From: Asanoa ishikariensis
GTDB lineage: Bacteria; Actinomycetota; Actinomycetes; Mycobacteriales; Micromonosporaceae
DNA: 64,000 bases
Direction: 5' to 3'
NCBI RefSeq assembly: GCF_900107455.1
Contig: NZ_FNQB01000005.1
Span: 124,001 to 188,000 of the forward strand
Shown here piece by piece: positions 49,316 to 56,533 of this stretch. A program made the translations under genes and the position numbers. Every line of letters starts with the position of its first letter. Positions within the stretch are counted from its first letter, which is position 1. Under the pieces are notes generated by a model. The model was given only the letters and a program-made list of their open reading frames with translations, was not told the DNA's origin and did no database searches.

Positions 49316-50475
49316 GATGCCCGCGCCTCGATCACGATGGCCAGGCACATCTCGTCGGCCGTGCCCTCGCCCCAGACCACGTAGCGGGGCGGGAGCTTGC
49401 GCAGCGCGGGCAGCTTCTGTCGCAGGCCCGCGTCGTGGGTGCAGGTCACGCGGTACGTGTCGCCGGGTTTGACCGTGACCCCCTCGCCGACCGGGCGGAT
49501 GGCCTGGTCGTCGAAGTCGAACGCGGGCATGTCGAGCAGGGTGCGGGCGCCCGGCGTGCCGGGGTTGAGCTCGACCTTGATCGAGCGACCCAGCAGGTGC
49601 ATGTGGCCGCCGATCCCGTAAAGCGTGGCGGTCCGGAAGACCCGGCGCGTGCAGGACTGCGTCGGCCCGGGCTCGGGGGCGCCGCCGCAGAGTCGGGCGA
49701 GGCCGTCCACGGTCTGGCCGGCCTGGTCGCCGAACCGGCGCACCACGTCGGCGACCGCGCGGTCCCGGTCGCAGAGCGGGCCCTTCTCGCCGGCGGCGCA
49801 GGGCAGCTCGATGGGGGCGGGCAGCAGCGTGGTGTGCAGCGGAGTCAGCTTGCCGCCGGCCAGCCGCAGGCGAATGCCGGACCGGTCGGCCCCGCCGGGT
49901 GCGCCGCCGGTGGCCAGCAGGCTGTAGTGGATCTGCATGACCAGCAGGCTGCCCGGGCTCAGCTCGAAGCCGACGCCGGTCGGGAAGATGGTCTCGCCGA
50001 CGCCGGGCGCCCAACTCGCCACCCACGCGGGGTCGTCGCCGATGCCGGCATCGCCGAAACACTGCCAGCCGTCGCCGTCGGTGGCCGCGTCGTGTGCGCG
50101 TACCCGATCGGCGTCCTCCGCCGGGATCTGGAAGAAGATCGCGTGGTGCACGATGTCGCGGTTTTCGGGCCGGAACTGGCTGCCGGTCAGGTACGCGGTC
50201 TCGGTGAGCTTCGGGTCGACCACAAAGCACCGATATTCGTCGGCGTCGTCACCGGGCGGGTCCGGAGTGAACGGTCGCGCGAGTCCGGTGTCGACGAACC
50301 GCTCGCCGCCGCGCAACGGCTGCGCCCTCGGCGGGGGTGACGCGCTGTGGCCGCCGTGCGGAGCCGCGGTCTCTGTGGGCGCGGGCGCCGCGGCCTCGGG
50401 CGCGTTGGAGCCGCAGGCCGCGAGGCCGAGCGCGCAAATGGTCAGGACCGCGACGAAACCCAGACGTCGGGACAT
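49312..50475 (-). CDS. Lipoprotein copper type II monooxygenase (PHM/DBH-like)
   Basis: A 387-aa exported lipoprotein: signal with lipobox LAAC (C21), then a Pro/Ala-rich spacer. The two-domain copper-monooxygenase fold follows. Ligands resembling those of peptidylglycine alpha-hydroxylating monooxygenase are visible: His-His in DIVHHAIFF and His in MQIHYSL (first copper), His-x-His in GGHMHLLG and Met in TADEMCLA (second copper). It would hydroxylate a substrate outside the membrane using O2 and a reductant. TACATT 7 nt before the ATG suggests a leaderless transcript. It heads an operon with the kinase-fold gene. Confidence 0.8.
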   Translation of the reverse strand: MSRRLGFVAVLTICALGLAACGSNAPEAAAPAPTETAAPHGGHSASPPPRAQPLRGGERFVDTGLARPFTPDPPGDDADEYRCFVVDPKLTETAYLTGSQFRPENRDIVHHAIFFQIPAEDADRVRAHDAATDGDGWQCFGDAGIGDDPAWVASWAPGVGETIFPTGVGFELSPGSLLVMQIHYSLLATGGAPGGADRSGIRLRLAGGKLTPLHTTLLPAPIELPCAAGEKGPLCDRDRAVADVVRRFGDQAGQTVDGLARLCGGAPEPGPTQSCTRRVFRTATLYGIGGHMHLLGRSIKVELNPGTPGARTLLDMPAFDFDDQAIRPVGEGVTVKPGDTYRVTCTHDAGLRQKLPALRKLPPRYVVWGEGTADEMCLAIVIEARAS

Positions 50476-50482
50476 GCGCACC

Positions 50483-50488
50483 AATGTA
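50483..50488 (-). promoter_or_regulatory. -10 box of the leaderless copper monooxygenase gene
   Basis: TACATT on the minus strand, 7 nt before ATG 50475. Confidence 0.45.
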
Positions 50489-50586
50489 TCCCTAATCGCC
50501 CGGTCGGTGTGACCGGCTTCGCCTCGGGTGCAACCTAGTTCGACCGTGGGCCGTAAGAAGGGGGACACACAGGGAAGAGGCGGCCG

Positions 50587-51096
50587 GTGCGCGACGCGCC
50601 CAGTTTCGACGAGTTCTACCGGGCGACCGCGGCCCGGACGCTGCGGTATGCGGTGGTCGTCGTGGGAGATCACGGCGAGGCCCAGGACGCGGTGCAGGAG
50701 GCGTACGCGCGGGCCTGGCGCCGTTGGGAGACGGTGGCCGACCATCCGGCCCCCGAAGCGTGGGTGCGCCTGGTGATCAGCCGGCTGGCCACCGACCGCT
50801 GGCGGCGGCTCGGCGGGCTGGCCGGGGCGCTGCGCCGCAGCGGACCACCGCCGACCGCACCGCCGCCGAGCGAGAACACCGTCGTGCTGGTCGCCGCGCT
50901 GCGCGACCTGCCGGCCAACCACCGCCGGGCGCTGGCCCTGCACTACCTCTGCGACCTGTCCGTCGAGCAGATCTCGGCCGAGACGGGCGCCGGGACGAAC
51001 ACCGTGAAGTCGTGGCTGGCGCGCGGCCGGGAACGGCTCGCCGCGGTGCTCACCGAAACCGACACCGACACGGACCTGGGGGTACGTGATGCGTGA
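50587..51096 (+). CDS. SigE-type ECF RNA polymerase sigma factor
   Basis: A 169-aa sigma factor of the actinobacterial SigE group. Region 2 includes FDEFYRATAARTLRYAVVVVGDHGEAQDAVQEAYARAWRRW, and region 4 ALRDLPANHRRALALHYLCDLSVEQISAETGAGTNTVKSWLARGRERL. GTG 50587 has AGAGG upstream. It overlaps the next gene, which encodes a membrane-anchored protein that may be its anti-sigma factor or target. It should direct transcription of a small stress or envelope regulon. Confidence 0.9.
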   Translation: MRDAPSFDEFYRATAARTLRYAVVVVGDHGEAQDAVQEAYARAWRRWETVADHPAPEAWVRLVISRLATDRWRRLGGLAGALRRSGPPPTAPPPSENTVVLVAALRDLPANHRRALALHYLCDLSVEQISAETGAGTNTVKSWLARGRERLAAVLTETDTDTDLGVRDA

Positions 51097-51943
51097 CCTC
51101 GAGAGCCGATTCGCCGAGTTCGCGGGCGACGTGGACGCACGAGGCCTGACCGACGCGGCCGACCTGCGCCGAGGCGCGGACCGCCGGGCCCGGCGCCGGA
51201 TGGCGGTGCTCGTGTCGGCCGGCGTGGTCGTGGTCGCCGCCGCGGGTGCGGGCGTGTTCCGCGGGGCCACGGCGCCGCCGGACCCGATCGTCCCACCGCC
51301 GGTGACCCCCACGCCGAGCTTCTCGCCGAGCCCGACGCCCGGCCCGTCCCGGACGTCCGCGCCGCCGACCTCGCCCAGCGTGAGCTCGGTGCCGCCGACG
51401 ATCACCAGCATTCCGGGCCGGGCGTTCTTCGCGATCCCGAGTGAACGGCGCACGGTGCACGCGGCCGTCAACAAGCCGGCGGATTTCCCGGTCACCAAGT
51501 TCTGCGCCGACCCGCTCGCCGACGATTCGACCGTCACCGCCCGTCGGGTGCGGGAGAGCTACTACCAGTCGCCGTCCCAGGTCGACGACAACGCGATCGA
51601 GGGGGTCGTCGTCCAGGCGATCTCGGCGTACGGGCCGGGCAGAGCCGCCAAGGCCATGGACCGGCTGCGGTCGGAGCTGAACGGCTGCGACTCGTACGAG
51701 TCGGAAGGAATCACGTACACGCTGGAGACCCTGAACCCACCGGACGACGGCGACGAGGCGATCCTCGTGGAGCGGCGCAGCGAGTGGAGCCAGGGCAATG
51801 ACTCGGACTATCTCCTGGCCATCCGGGTCGGCGACATCGTCACGGTGGTCAGCGACAGCGTGTTCGAGATCGGCGAGGCGGACCCGGACGACGTACGCCT
51901 CTTCGGCGGGCTGGCGGTGGAGACGATCGAAGACTGGCGCTGA
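51089..51943 (+). CDS. Membrane-anchored partner of the ECF sigma factor
   Basis: A 284-aa protein. A cytosolic N-terminus of about 35 residues rich in Arg/Asp (LESRFAEFAGDVDARG, RRGADRRARRR) leads to one membrane helix (MAVLVSAGVVVVAAAGAG). A long external Pro/Ser/Thr-rich linker (about 65-115) and a globular domain with two cysteines follow. ATG 51089 overlaps the sigma gene. The layout (short cytosolic part, helix, external sensor) suits an anti-sigma factor, although no ZAS motif is seen. Confidence 0.7.
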   Translation: MRDLESRFAEFAGDVDARGLTDAADLRRGADRRARRRMAVLVSAGVVVVAAAGAGVFRGATAPPDPIVPPPVTPTPSFSPSPTPGPSRTSAPPTSPSVSSVPPTITSIPGRAFFAIPSERRTVHAAVNKPADFPVTKFCADPLADDSTVTARRVRESYYQSPSQVDDNAIEGVVVQAISAYGPGRAAKAMDRLRSELNGCDSYESEGITYTLETLNPPDDGDEAILVERRSEWSQGNDSDYLLAIRVGDIVTVVSDSVFEIGEADPDDVRLFGGLAVETIEDWR

Positions 51944-51949
51944 GTTCTT

Positions 51950-52330
51950 TCAGGGCTCGTGGAAGGGCTCGGGCTCGGCGGCAATGCGCTTGGCCATCAG
52001 GCAGAACTCGTTGCCCTCGGGGTCTTCGAGGACCACCCAAGAGCCGCCGGCCTGGATGGGGGAGCGGCGGGCGCCGAGGGCGAGCAGCCGGTCCAGCTCC
52101 TGGGCCTGGTCGCCGTCGGTAGGGCAGACATCGAAGTGCAGGCGGTTCTTCGCTGACTTGACCTCGGGTACGCGGATGAACAGGATGTCGGGGCTGACGG
52201 TCGCGCCGCGGATCGCCACGCCGGTCTCGTCCCGGGCGAAGATCCGATAGCCGAGCACGCCAGACCAGAAGGCGGCGAGCAGTTCCGGGTCCGCGCAGTC
52301 GATCACAATGTCGCCAACCCGGCTGGTCAT
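51950..52330 (-). CDS. VOC (glyoxalase-like) family protein
   Basis: A 126-aa protein with two beta-alpha-beta-beta-beta modules: VGDIVIDCADPELLAAFWSGVLGYRI at the start and GSWVVLEDPEGNEFCLM at the end. Members are dioxygenases, lyases, isomerases or drug-binding resistance proteins. The metal ligands are partly kept (His in LHFDV, Glu in NEFCLM). ATG 52330 is preferred, with TAGGCT 7 nt upstream. Confidence 0.85.
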   Translation of the reverse strand: MTSRVGDIVIDCADPELLAAFWSGVLGYRIFARDETGVAIRGATVSPDILFIRVPEVKSAKNRLHFDVCPTDGDQAQELDRLLALGARRSPIQAGGSWVVLEDPEGNEFCLMAKRIAAEPEPFHEP

Positions 52331-52337
52331 GCGCGGC

Positions 52338-52343
52338 AGCCTA
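52338..52343 (-). promoter_or_regulatory. -10 box of the leaderless VOC gene
   Basis: TAGGCT on the minus strand, 7 nt before ATG 52330. Confidence 0.45.
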
Positions 52344-52426
52344 GTGATGACCTTCGGGTCGTGCCACCATGGCCGTATCGGCTCGGCCGTCATCATCGCG
52401 CACCACCGATCGAAGGGCCGAGAGCC

Positions 52427-52888
52427 ATGGCCAGTGACCAGTCATTACTCCAGGTGCTCGTGGTCGAGGACGACCTCGGCGACCTCGCACTGGTGGAGAA
52501 CGCCTTCGCGGACCACAGCGTCTCCAGCACGCTGCACCACGTGGCCGACGGAGCCGACGCCTTGGCGTTCCTGCGGCGGGAGAACGGGTTCGCGGATGCG
52601 CCGCGCCCGGACCTGATCCTGCTCGACCTCAACATGCCGCGGGTAGACGGCCGGCAGGTACTGGACCAGATCAAACACGACGACGACCTGAGGTCCATCC
52701 CGGCGATCGTCTTCACGACGTCCGCGGCGACCCCGGACATAGTGGCCAGCTACCGCTCACACGCGAACGCATACGTCACAAAGCCCATAGACCTCGACGA
52801 CTTCGACCGCGTGGTCTCCGAGATCCGCAACTTCTTCGGCCACACAGCGTCCCTGCCACACCGGGAGACCGACAGCCCGTCGTCGTAG
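52427..52888 (+). CDS. Single-domain response regulator (Rcp1-like)
   Basis: A 153-aa CheY-like receiver without an output domain. Acidic pocket VVEDDLGDL, phospho-acceptor Asp in LILLDLNMPRVDGRQVL, Thr/Ser in IVFTTSA and Lys in AYVTKPIDLDDF are all present. The extended beta4-alpha4 region resembles response regulators of phytochrome kinases. ATG 52427 follows GAAGGG. No histidine kinase is adjacent, so its partner is elsewhere. Confidence 0.9.
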   Translation: MASDQSLLQVLVVEDDLGDLALVENAFADHSVSSTLHHVADGADALAFLRRENGFADAPRPDLILLDLNMPRVDGRQVLDQIKHDDDLRSIPAIVFTTSAATPDIVASYRSHANAYVTKPIDLDDFDRVVSEIRNFFGHTASLPHRETDSPSS

Positions 52889-52985
52889 CCCTTGGTCCCT
52901 GACCTGCCGACCGTCGCGGCCCGCGAGAGGCCAAGACGCGGCGGGTGGCTGGCGGTTGGTGGTCAGTAGACCGAACTGTCGCCCC

Positions 52986-53094
52986 CATGATCATGTGTCG
53001 TGTGTCTGGGGGAACGGGCGTGTCGGGCATGATCGAGTGTGCATGGTCGGGTCGACGCGCCGTGCGAGAACTCGACCAGCGACACATGATCATG
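52986..53094. repeat. Long-range inverted repeat with ATGATCATG core
   Basis: CATGATCATGTGTCG (52986-53000) and CGACACATGATCATG (53080-53094) are perfect reverse complements, 79 bp apart. Each arm holds the self-palindrome CATGATCATG. It could be the ends of a tiny mobile element or a protein-binding pair. Confidence 0.6.
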
Positions 53095-53745
53095 CGCGGG
53101 TGTCCTCAGCTTGTCGCTCGGCTGCACTTGATCATGGGCCGATCCTCGCGAGCAGTCGCGGTGTCACGGCACACCCCTGTCGGGGCCGCCGGCGGCGCGT
53201 CGCAAATGACCCAACCGCCGCCGGCACAGGGCCCATAGATATTCATGAGCCGGCAGCCCTGCCGCCCGCGCCGGATCACACCGCCGCGATGCGCGCCCGC
53301 TCTAGAGCTGTTCGCTCGGGGTTGGCGTGCGGCTCAGTTCTGACTGCCTGGTGTCGGTCGGGTGGCTCGCTGGCCGGTCCCAGGAGTTGTTCGACCGGTT
53401 CGTCGTGCGGCTCGACCCTGACCGCTCGGCGTCGGCTCGGGTCGGTCGCCGGCAGGCGATACCGCCGCGAAGTCCGGCTCGACCCGACCGCCCGGTTTCG
53501 ATCGGGCGGATTGCCCTCCGGCGACACCCCCGGAGACCGGTGAGGACCCTTCGCCGGGCGGCGTACATGGTCTGGCATGTGCGTACATCCCGGAGCATGT
53601 ATTTCGCCCGGGCAAACCGCGGCTCGGGCCACCGCCGGACGGCGCCGGGACGTTCGTCTCGGCTTGGTTAGCTCGGCGGGACGGGGCCCTGGGTGGGCGT
53701 CCTTTCCCGCCTGAGTGACCGTTTTGCATGACATACAGGTGAAAT

Positions 53746-53770
53746 TTTTCTTGCCTGGCGGGCAAGAAAA
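53746..53770. promoter_or_regulatory. Inverted repeat upstream of the catabolic operon promoter
   Basis: TTTTCTTGCC (53746-53755) and GGCAAGAAAA (53761-53770) are perfect 10-bp arms with a 5-bp centre. It ends 14 bp before the -35 box, a position suited to an activator or repressor site; as RNA it could also terminate transcription entering from the left. Confidence 0.6.
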
Positions 53771-53784
53771 GTGTCGCCTACCGA

Positions 53785-53814
53785 TTGTCGACAGTCGGCG
53801 GTGACCATTACGGT
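53785..53814 (+). promoter_or_regulatory. Promoter of the 53.8-64 kb operon
   Basis: TTGTCG (53785-53790) and TACGGT (53809-53814) are 18 bp apart. The -10 ends 7 nt before ATG 53822, so the operon probably starts with a leaderless message. Confidence 0.62.
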
Positions 53815-53821
53815 CCTGATC

Positions 53822-54853
53822 ATGTCCGCGCGGCTTGGCGTTCTGATCGCCACCTACCTCGAACCCGATCTGGTCCAACGCATCGCTGATGTGGATCCGA
53901 GGATCGACGTCAGCTACGAGCCGGAGATCGTTCCGGTTCCGCGCTACGTCTGCGACCACGTCGGCACTCCGCGCCAGCTCACCTCGGCTCAGCAGGACCG
54001 CTGGGAGCGGGCCCTTGCCGGCGCCGATGTGTCGTTCGACTTCGACTGGCAGGCGCCTGCCGACCTGGCGACGCGGGCGCCGGGGCTGCGGTGGGTTCAG
54101 GCGACCAGCGCCGGCATCGGGGGCTTCGTCCAGCGCACCGGGCTCGACCGCACCGGCCTGACGTTCACCACCGCGGCCGGGATCCACGCCGTCCCCCTCG
54201 CCGAGTTCGCGGTGCTGGGGGCTCTGCACTTCGTCAAGGGTGTTCCGCACCTGCGGGCGCAGCAGGCCGCGCACCACTGGCAGCGCTACACCACCAGCCG
54301 GCTGGCCGGCCGCACCGTCACCGTCGTCGGGCTTGGGGGGATCGGCCGGCAGGTGGTGGCCAGCTTCGCCGCGCTCGGCACCCGGGTGCTCGCGGTCGGG
54401 CGTCCGGGTCGGGACTACGAGGTCGACGCCGCCGCAGGTGTGCACACGACCGACGAGCTCGACGACCTGCTGCGCTGGACCGACGTGCTGGTGCTGTGCA
54501 CGCCGTTGACCGCGCAGACCGACGGGCTGCTGTCGGCCGAGCGGATCGCCAAGCTCAAGCCCGGCGCGATCGTCGTCAACATCGGCCGGGGGCAGCTCGT
54601 CGACGAGACCGCCCTCGTAAAGGCGCTGCGCGGCGGCGCGCTGGCCGGTGCCGCGCTCGATGTGTTCGGCACCGAGCCGCTGCCGGCTGAATCGCCCTTG
54701 TGGGACCTCGACAACGTGCTCGTCTCGCCGCACTCGGCGTCCACCGTGGACACCGAGAACGCGGCGATCACCGACCTGTTCTGCGACAACCTGCGCCGTT
54801 ACCTCGACGGCCGCGAGCTACGCAACGTCTACCAGCGGGAGTTGGGCTACTGA
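53822..54853 (+). CDS. D-2-hydroxyacid dehydrogenase family protein
   Basis: A 343-aa NAD(P)-dependent enzyme that interconverts 2-hydroxy and 2-keto acids. The nucleotide motif is VTVVGLGGIGRQVVASF. The catalytic Arg lies in VNIGRGQLVDETALV, Glu in FGTEPLPAESPLW and His in VLVSPHSAS. The N-terminal substrate half is longer than in the smallest members. It is first in an operon; the DHDPS-like gene starts 1 nt after its stop. It probably reduces or oxidises a keto acid made or used by the aminotransferase and lyase of the operon. Confidence 0.86.
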   Translation: MSARLGVLIATYLEPDLVQRIADVDPRIDVSYEPEIVPVPRYVCDHVGTPRQLTSAQQDRWERALAGADVSFDFDWQAPADLATRAPGLRWVQATSAGIGGFVQRTGLDRTGLTFTTAAGIHAVPLAEFAVLGALHFVKGVPHLRAQQAAHHWQRYTTSRLAGRTVTVVGLGGIGRQVVASFAALGTRVLAVGRPGRDYEVDAAAGVHTTDELDDLLRWTDVLVLCTPLTAQTDGLLSAERIAKLKPGAIVVNIGRGQLVDETALVKALRGGALAGAALDVFGTEPLPAESPLWDLDNVLVSPHSASTVDTENAAITDLFCDNLRRYLDGRELRNVYQRELGY

Positions 54854-54854
54854 C

Positions 54855-55763
54855 ATGACGGACCTGACCGGTACCTGGTACATCAGCCCCACGCCGTTCA
54901 CCGGCGACGGTGCTGTCGACCCGGACAGCCTGCGGCGGATCGTCGACGCCGCGTCCTCCTGGGGCGCCGACGGCATCACCATCCTCGGTGTGATGGGTGA
55001 GGTCGCCGACCTCACCTCGGCCGAGCGCGAGACGGTGCTGTCCACCGTCGCGACCGCGGCGGCCGGGCGGATTCCGTTCGCTGTCGGCTGTTCGGCGCCG
55101 GCCGCCGCGGTGGTTCGCGCCAACGTCGCGCGGGCCGTCGACGCGGGTGCCAGCGCGGTGATGGTCGCCGCGCCGACGTTGCTCAGGGACACCGACCAGA
55201 TCGCCGCCTTCTACACCGCCGCCGTCGGCACCAGCCCGATTCCGGTGATCGTCCAGGACGAGCCCGCCGCGACCGGTGTGACCATGCCGGTCTCCGCGCT
55301 GCTGGCCGCGCTGGACGCCGCGCACAGCACCGTGGTCAAGCTCGAGGACCCGCCGACGCCGCCGAAGATCGGGCGGTTGTTGGCCCAGCGGCCTGGGTTG
55401 ACCGTGTTCGGCGGGCTCGGTGGTGTCAGCGCCTACTCGGAACTGCGCCGGGGTGCGGCCGGGACGATGACCGGGTTCGCGTACCCGGAGATCCTCAAGG
55501 CCATTCGGCTGGCGTTCGAAGCTGGCGACACCGCGCGGGCCGCGGCGCTCAACGACCGGTTCCTGCCCTACCTCGTCTTCGAGGGCCAGGTGCGGGTCGG
55601 GCTCGGCATCCGCAAGGAGGTGCTGCGCCGGCGCGGCGTGCTGGCCACGGCCCGGACCCGCGCGCTGAACCCCCTGCCGGACCCGGCGACCCTCGCGGAG
55701 CTCGACGACGTGCTTGCCCGCGTCGGCCTCACGCCCGGCATCGAGCCCTTGGAGTTGCAGTGA
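54855..55763 (+). CDS. DHDPS/NAL-family aldolase-like lyase with altered active site
   Basis: A 302-aa TIM-barrel class I aldolase/dehydratase. The Schiff-base Lys is K162 in STVVKLEDPP, in register with Lys161 of E. coli DapA. The position of the conserved Tyr133, 28 residues earlier, is Gln134 (VIVQDEPAATG), and the GTTGE loop reads GVMGEVADL. It therefore should form a lysine enamine with a keto acid but handle protons differently from DHDPS. The SDR gene overlaps its stop by 4 nt. The substrate is presumably a 2-keto acid linked to the imported compound. Confidence 0.82.
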   Translation: MTDLTGTWYISPTPFTGDGAVDPDSLRRIVDAASSWGADGITILGVMGEVADLTSAERETVLSTVATAAAGRIPFAVGCSAPAAAVVRANVARAVDAGASAVMVAAPTLLRDTDQIAAFYTAAVGTSPIPVIVQDEPAATGVTMPVSALLAALDAAHSTVVKLEDPPTPPKIGRLLAQRPGLTVFGGLGGVSAYSELRRGAAGTMTGFAYPEILKAIRLAFEAGDTARAAALNDRFLPYLVFEGQVRVGLGIRKEVLRRRGVLATARTRALNPLPDPATLAELDDVLARVGLTPGIEPLELQ

Positions 55764-56533
55764 GCACCGCTCTCGTTGGGGGCGCGAGCGCTGGTCTCGG
55801 AGCGGCGATCGCGAACCGGCTCGCTGCTCACGGTAACGATCTGCTGCTCTGGTCTCGGAGTGCCGAACGGCTCGCACCGATGGCGGCCAAGATCCGGCAG
55901 GAGTACGGCGTCACCGTGCACACCGTCGCCGCGGACGCGGCCGACCCGGACGCCGCCGCCACCGTGGCCCGGAAAGCCCAAGAGCTCTTCGAGAGCGTCG
56001 ACATCCTCGTGCTCAACGCCGGCGGCCCGCCGCCGGCCACGGCCGACAAGACCGACGCCGACGGCTGGCGCGCCGCGCTTCAACTGCTCACGATCACCCC
56101 GATCGACCTCGCCACCCGGCTGCTGCCCGGGATGCGCGAGCGCGGGCACGGCCGGATCATCGCGGTGCTCTCCTCGGGGGTACGCGAGCCGCTGCCACAC
56201 CTGACCTACTCCAACAGCGGCCGGGCCGCCCTGGCCGCCTGGATCAAGACGCTTGGCCGCGAGGTCGCCCAAGACGGCGTCACCGTCAACGGTGTCGTGC
56301 CGGGCCGGATCGACACCGACCGGGTCGCGCAGCTCGATGCCGCCGCTGCCAAGCGGACCGGCACCGACCCCGCCAGTGTCAAAGCGGCCAGCATCGCCAC
56401 GATCCCGGCCGGGCGGTACGGACGGCCGGAGGAGTTCGCCGCCCTCGTCGGCTTCCTCGCCGGCCCCGAGTCCTCCTACGTGACCGCCAGCCTGCTCGCC
56501 TGCGACGGCGGCCTCATGCGGAGCCTGCCGTGA
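55760..56533 (+). CDS. SDR-family oxidoreductase lacking the catalytic lysine
   Basis: A 257-aa Rossmann SDR with GGASAGLGAAIANRL, NAGGPPP and a Ser in IIAVLSSGVREP. The active-site Tyr is Y150, but the YxxxK lysine is absent: LTYSNSGRAALAAW has Gly at Tyr+4 and Arg at +5. Similar variants occur in FabG-like proteins of unclear activity. The C-terminal GRYGRPEEFAALVGFLAGPESSYVTASLLACDGG is normal. GTG 55760 overlaps the lyase stop (GTGA). It may bind NAD(P) and act on a cyclic or beta-keto intermediate, or be regulatory. Confidence 0.82.
   Translation: MSTALVGGASAGLGAAIANRLAAHGNDLLLWSRSAERLAPMAAKIRQEYGVTVHTVAADAADPDAAATVARKAQELFESVDILVLNAGGPPPATADKTDADGWRAALQLLTITPIDLATRLLPGMRERGHGRIIAVLSSGVREPLPHLTYSNSGRAALAAWIKTLGREVAQDGVTVNGVVPGRIDTDRVAQLDAAAAKRTGTDPASVKAASIATIPAGRYGRPEEFAALVGFLAGPESSYVTASLLACDGGLMRSLP

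Larger units (their letters stand above)
52889..53821. other. Gene-free stretch with inverted and degenerate repeats
   Basis: This 933-bp gap is the longest in the window. Reading frames in it lack ribosome sites and recognisable domains. It contains a 15-bp perfect inverted repeat (52986-53000 and 53080-53094), several ATGATCATG/TGATCA motifs, a loose series of about 67-78-bp repeats beginning with GTGCGGCTC or GTCCGGCTC (53327, 53405, 53472), and, at the right end, the inverted repeat and promoter of the next operon. It could be a decayed gene or a structured non-coding region. Confidence 0.5.

Noticed and set aside
52945-53238. Plus-strand frame of 97 codons in the non-coding stretch
   Set aside because: It is built on the ATGATCATG repeats, has no good ribosome site and no domain.
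53276-54733. Minus-strand frame of 485 codons
   Set aside because: Shadow of the hydroxyacid dehydrogenase gene, extended by chance over the repeat region.
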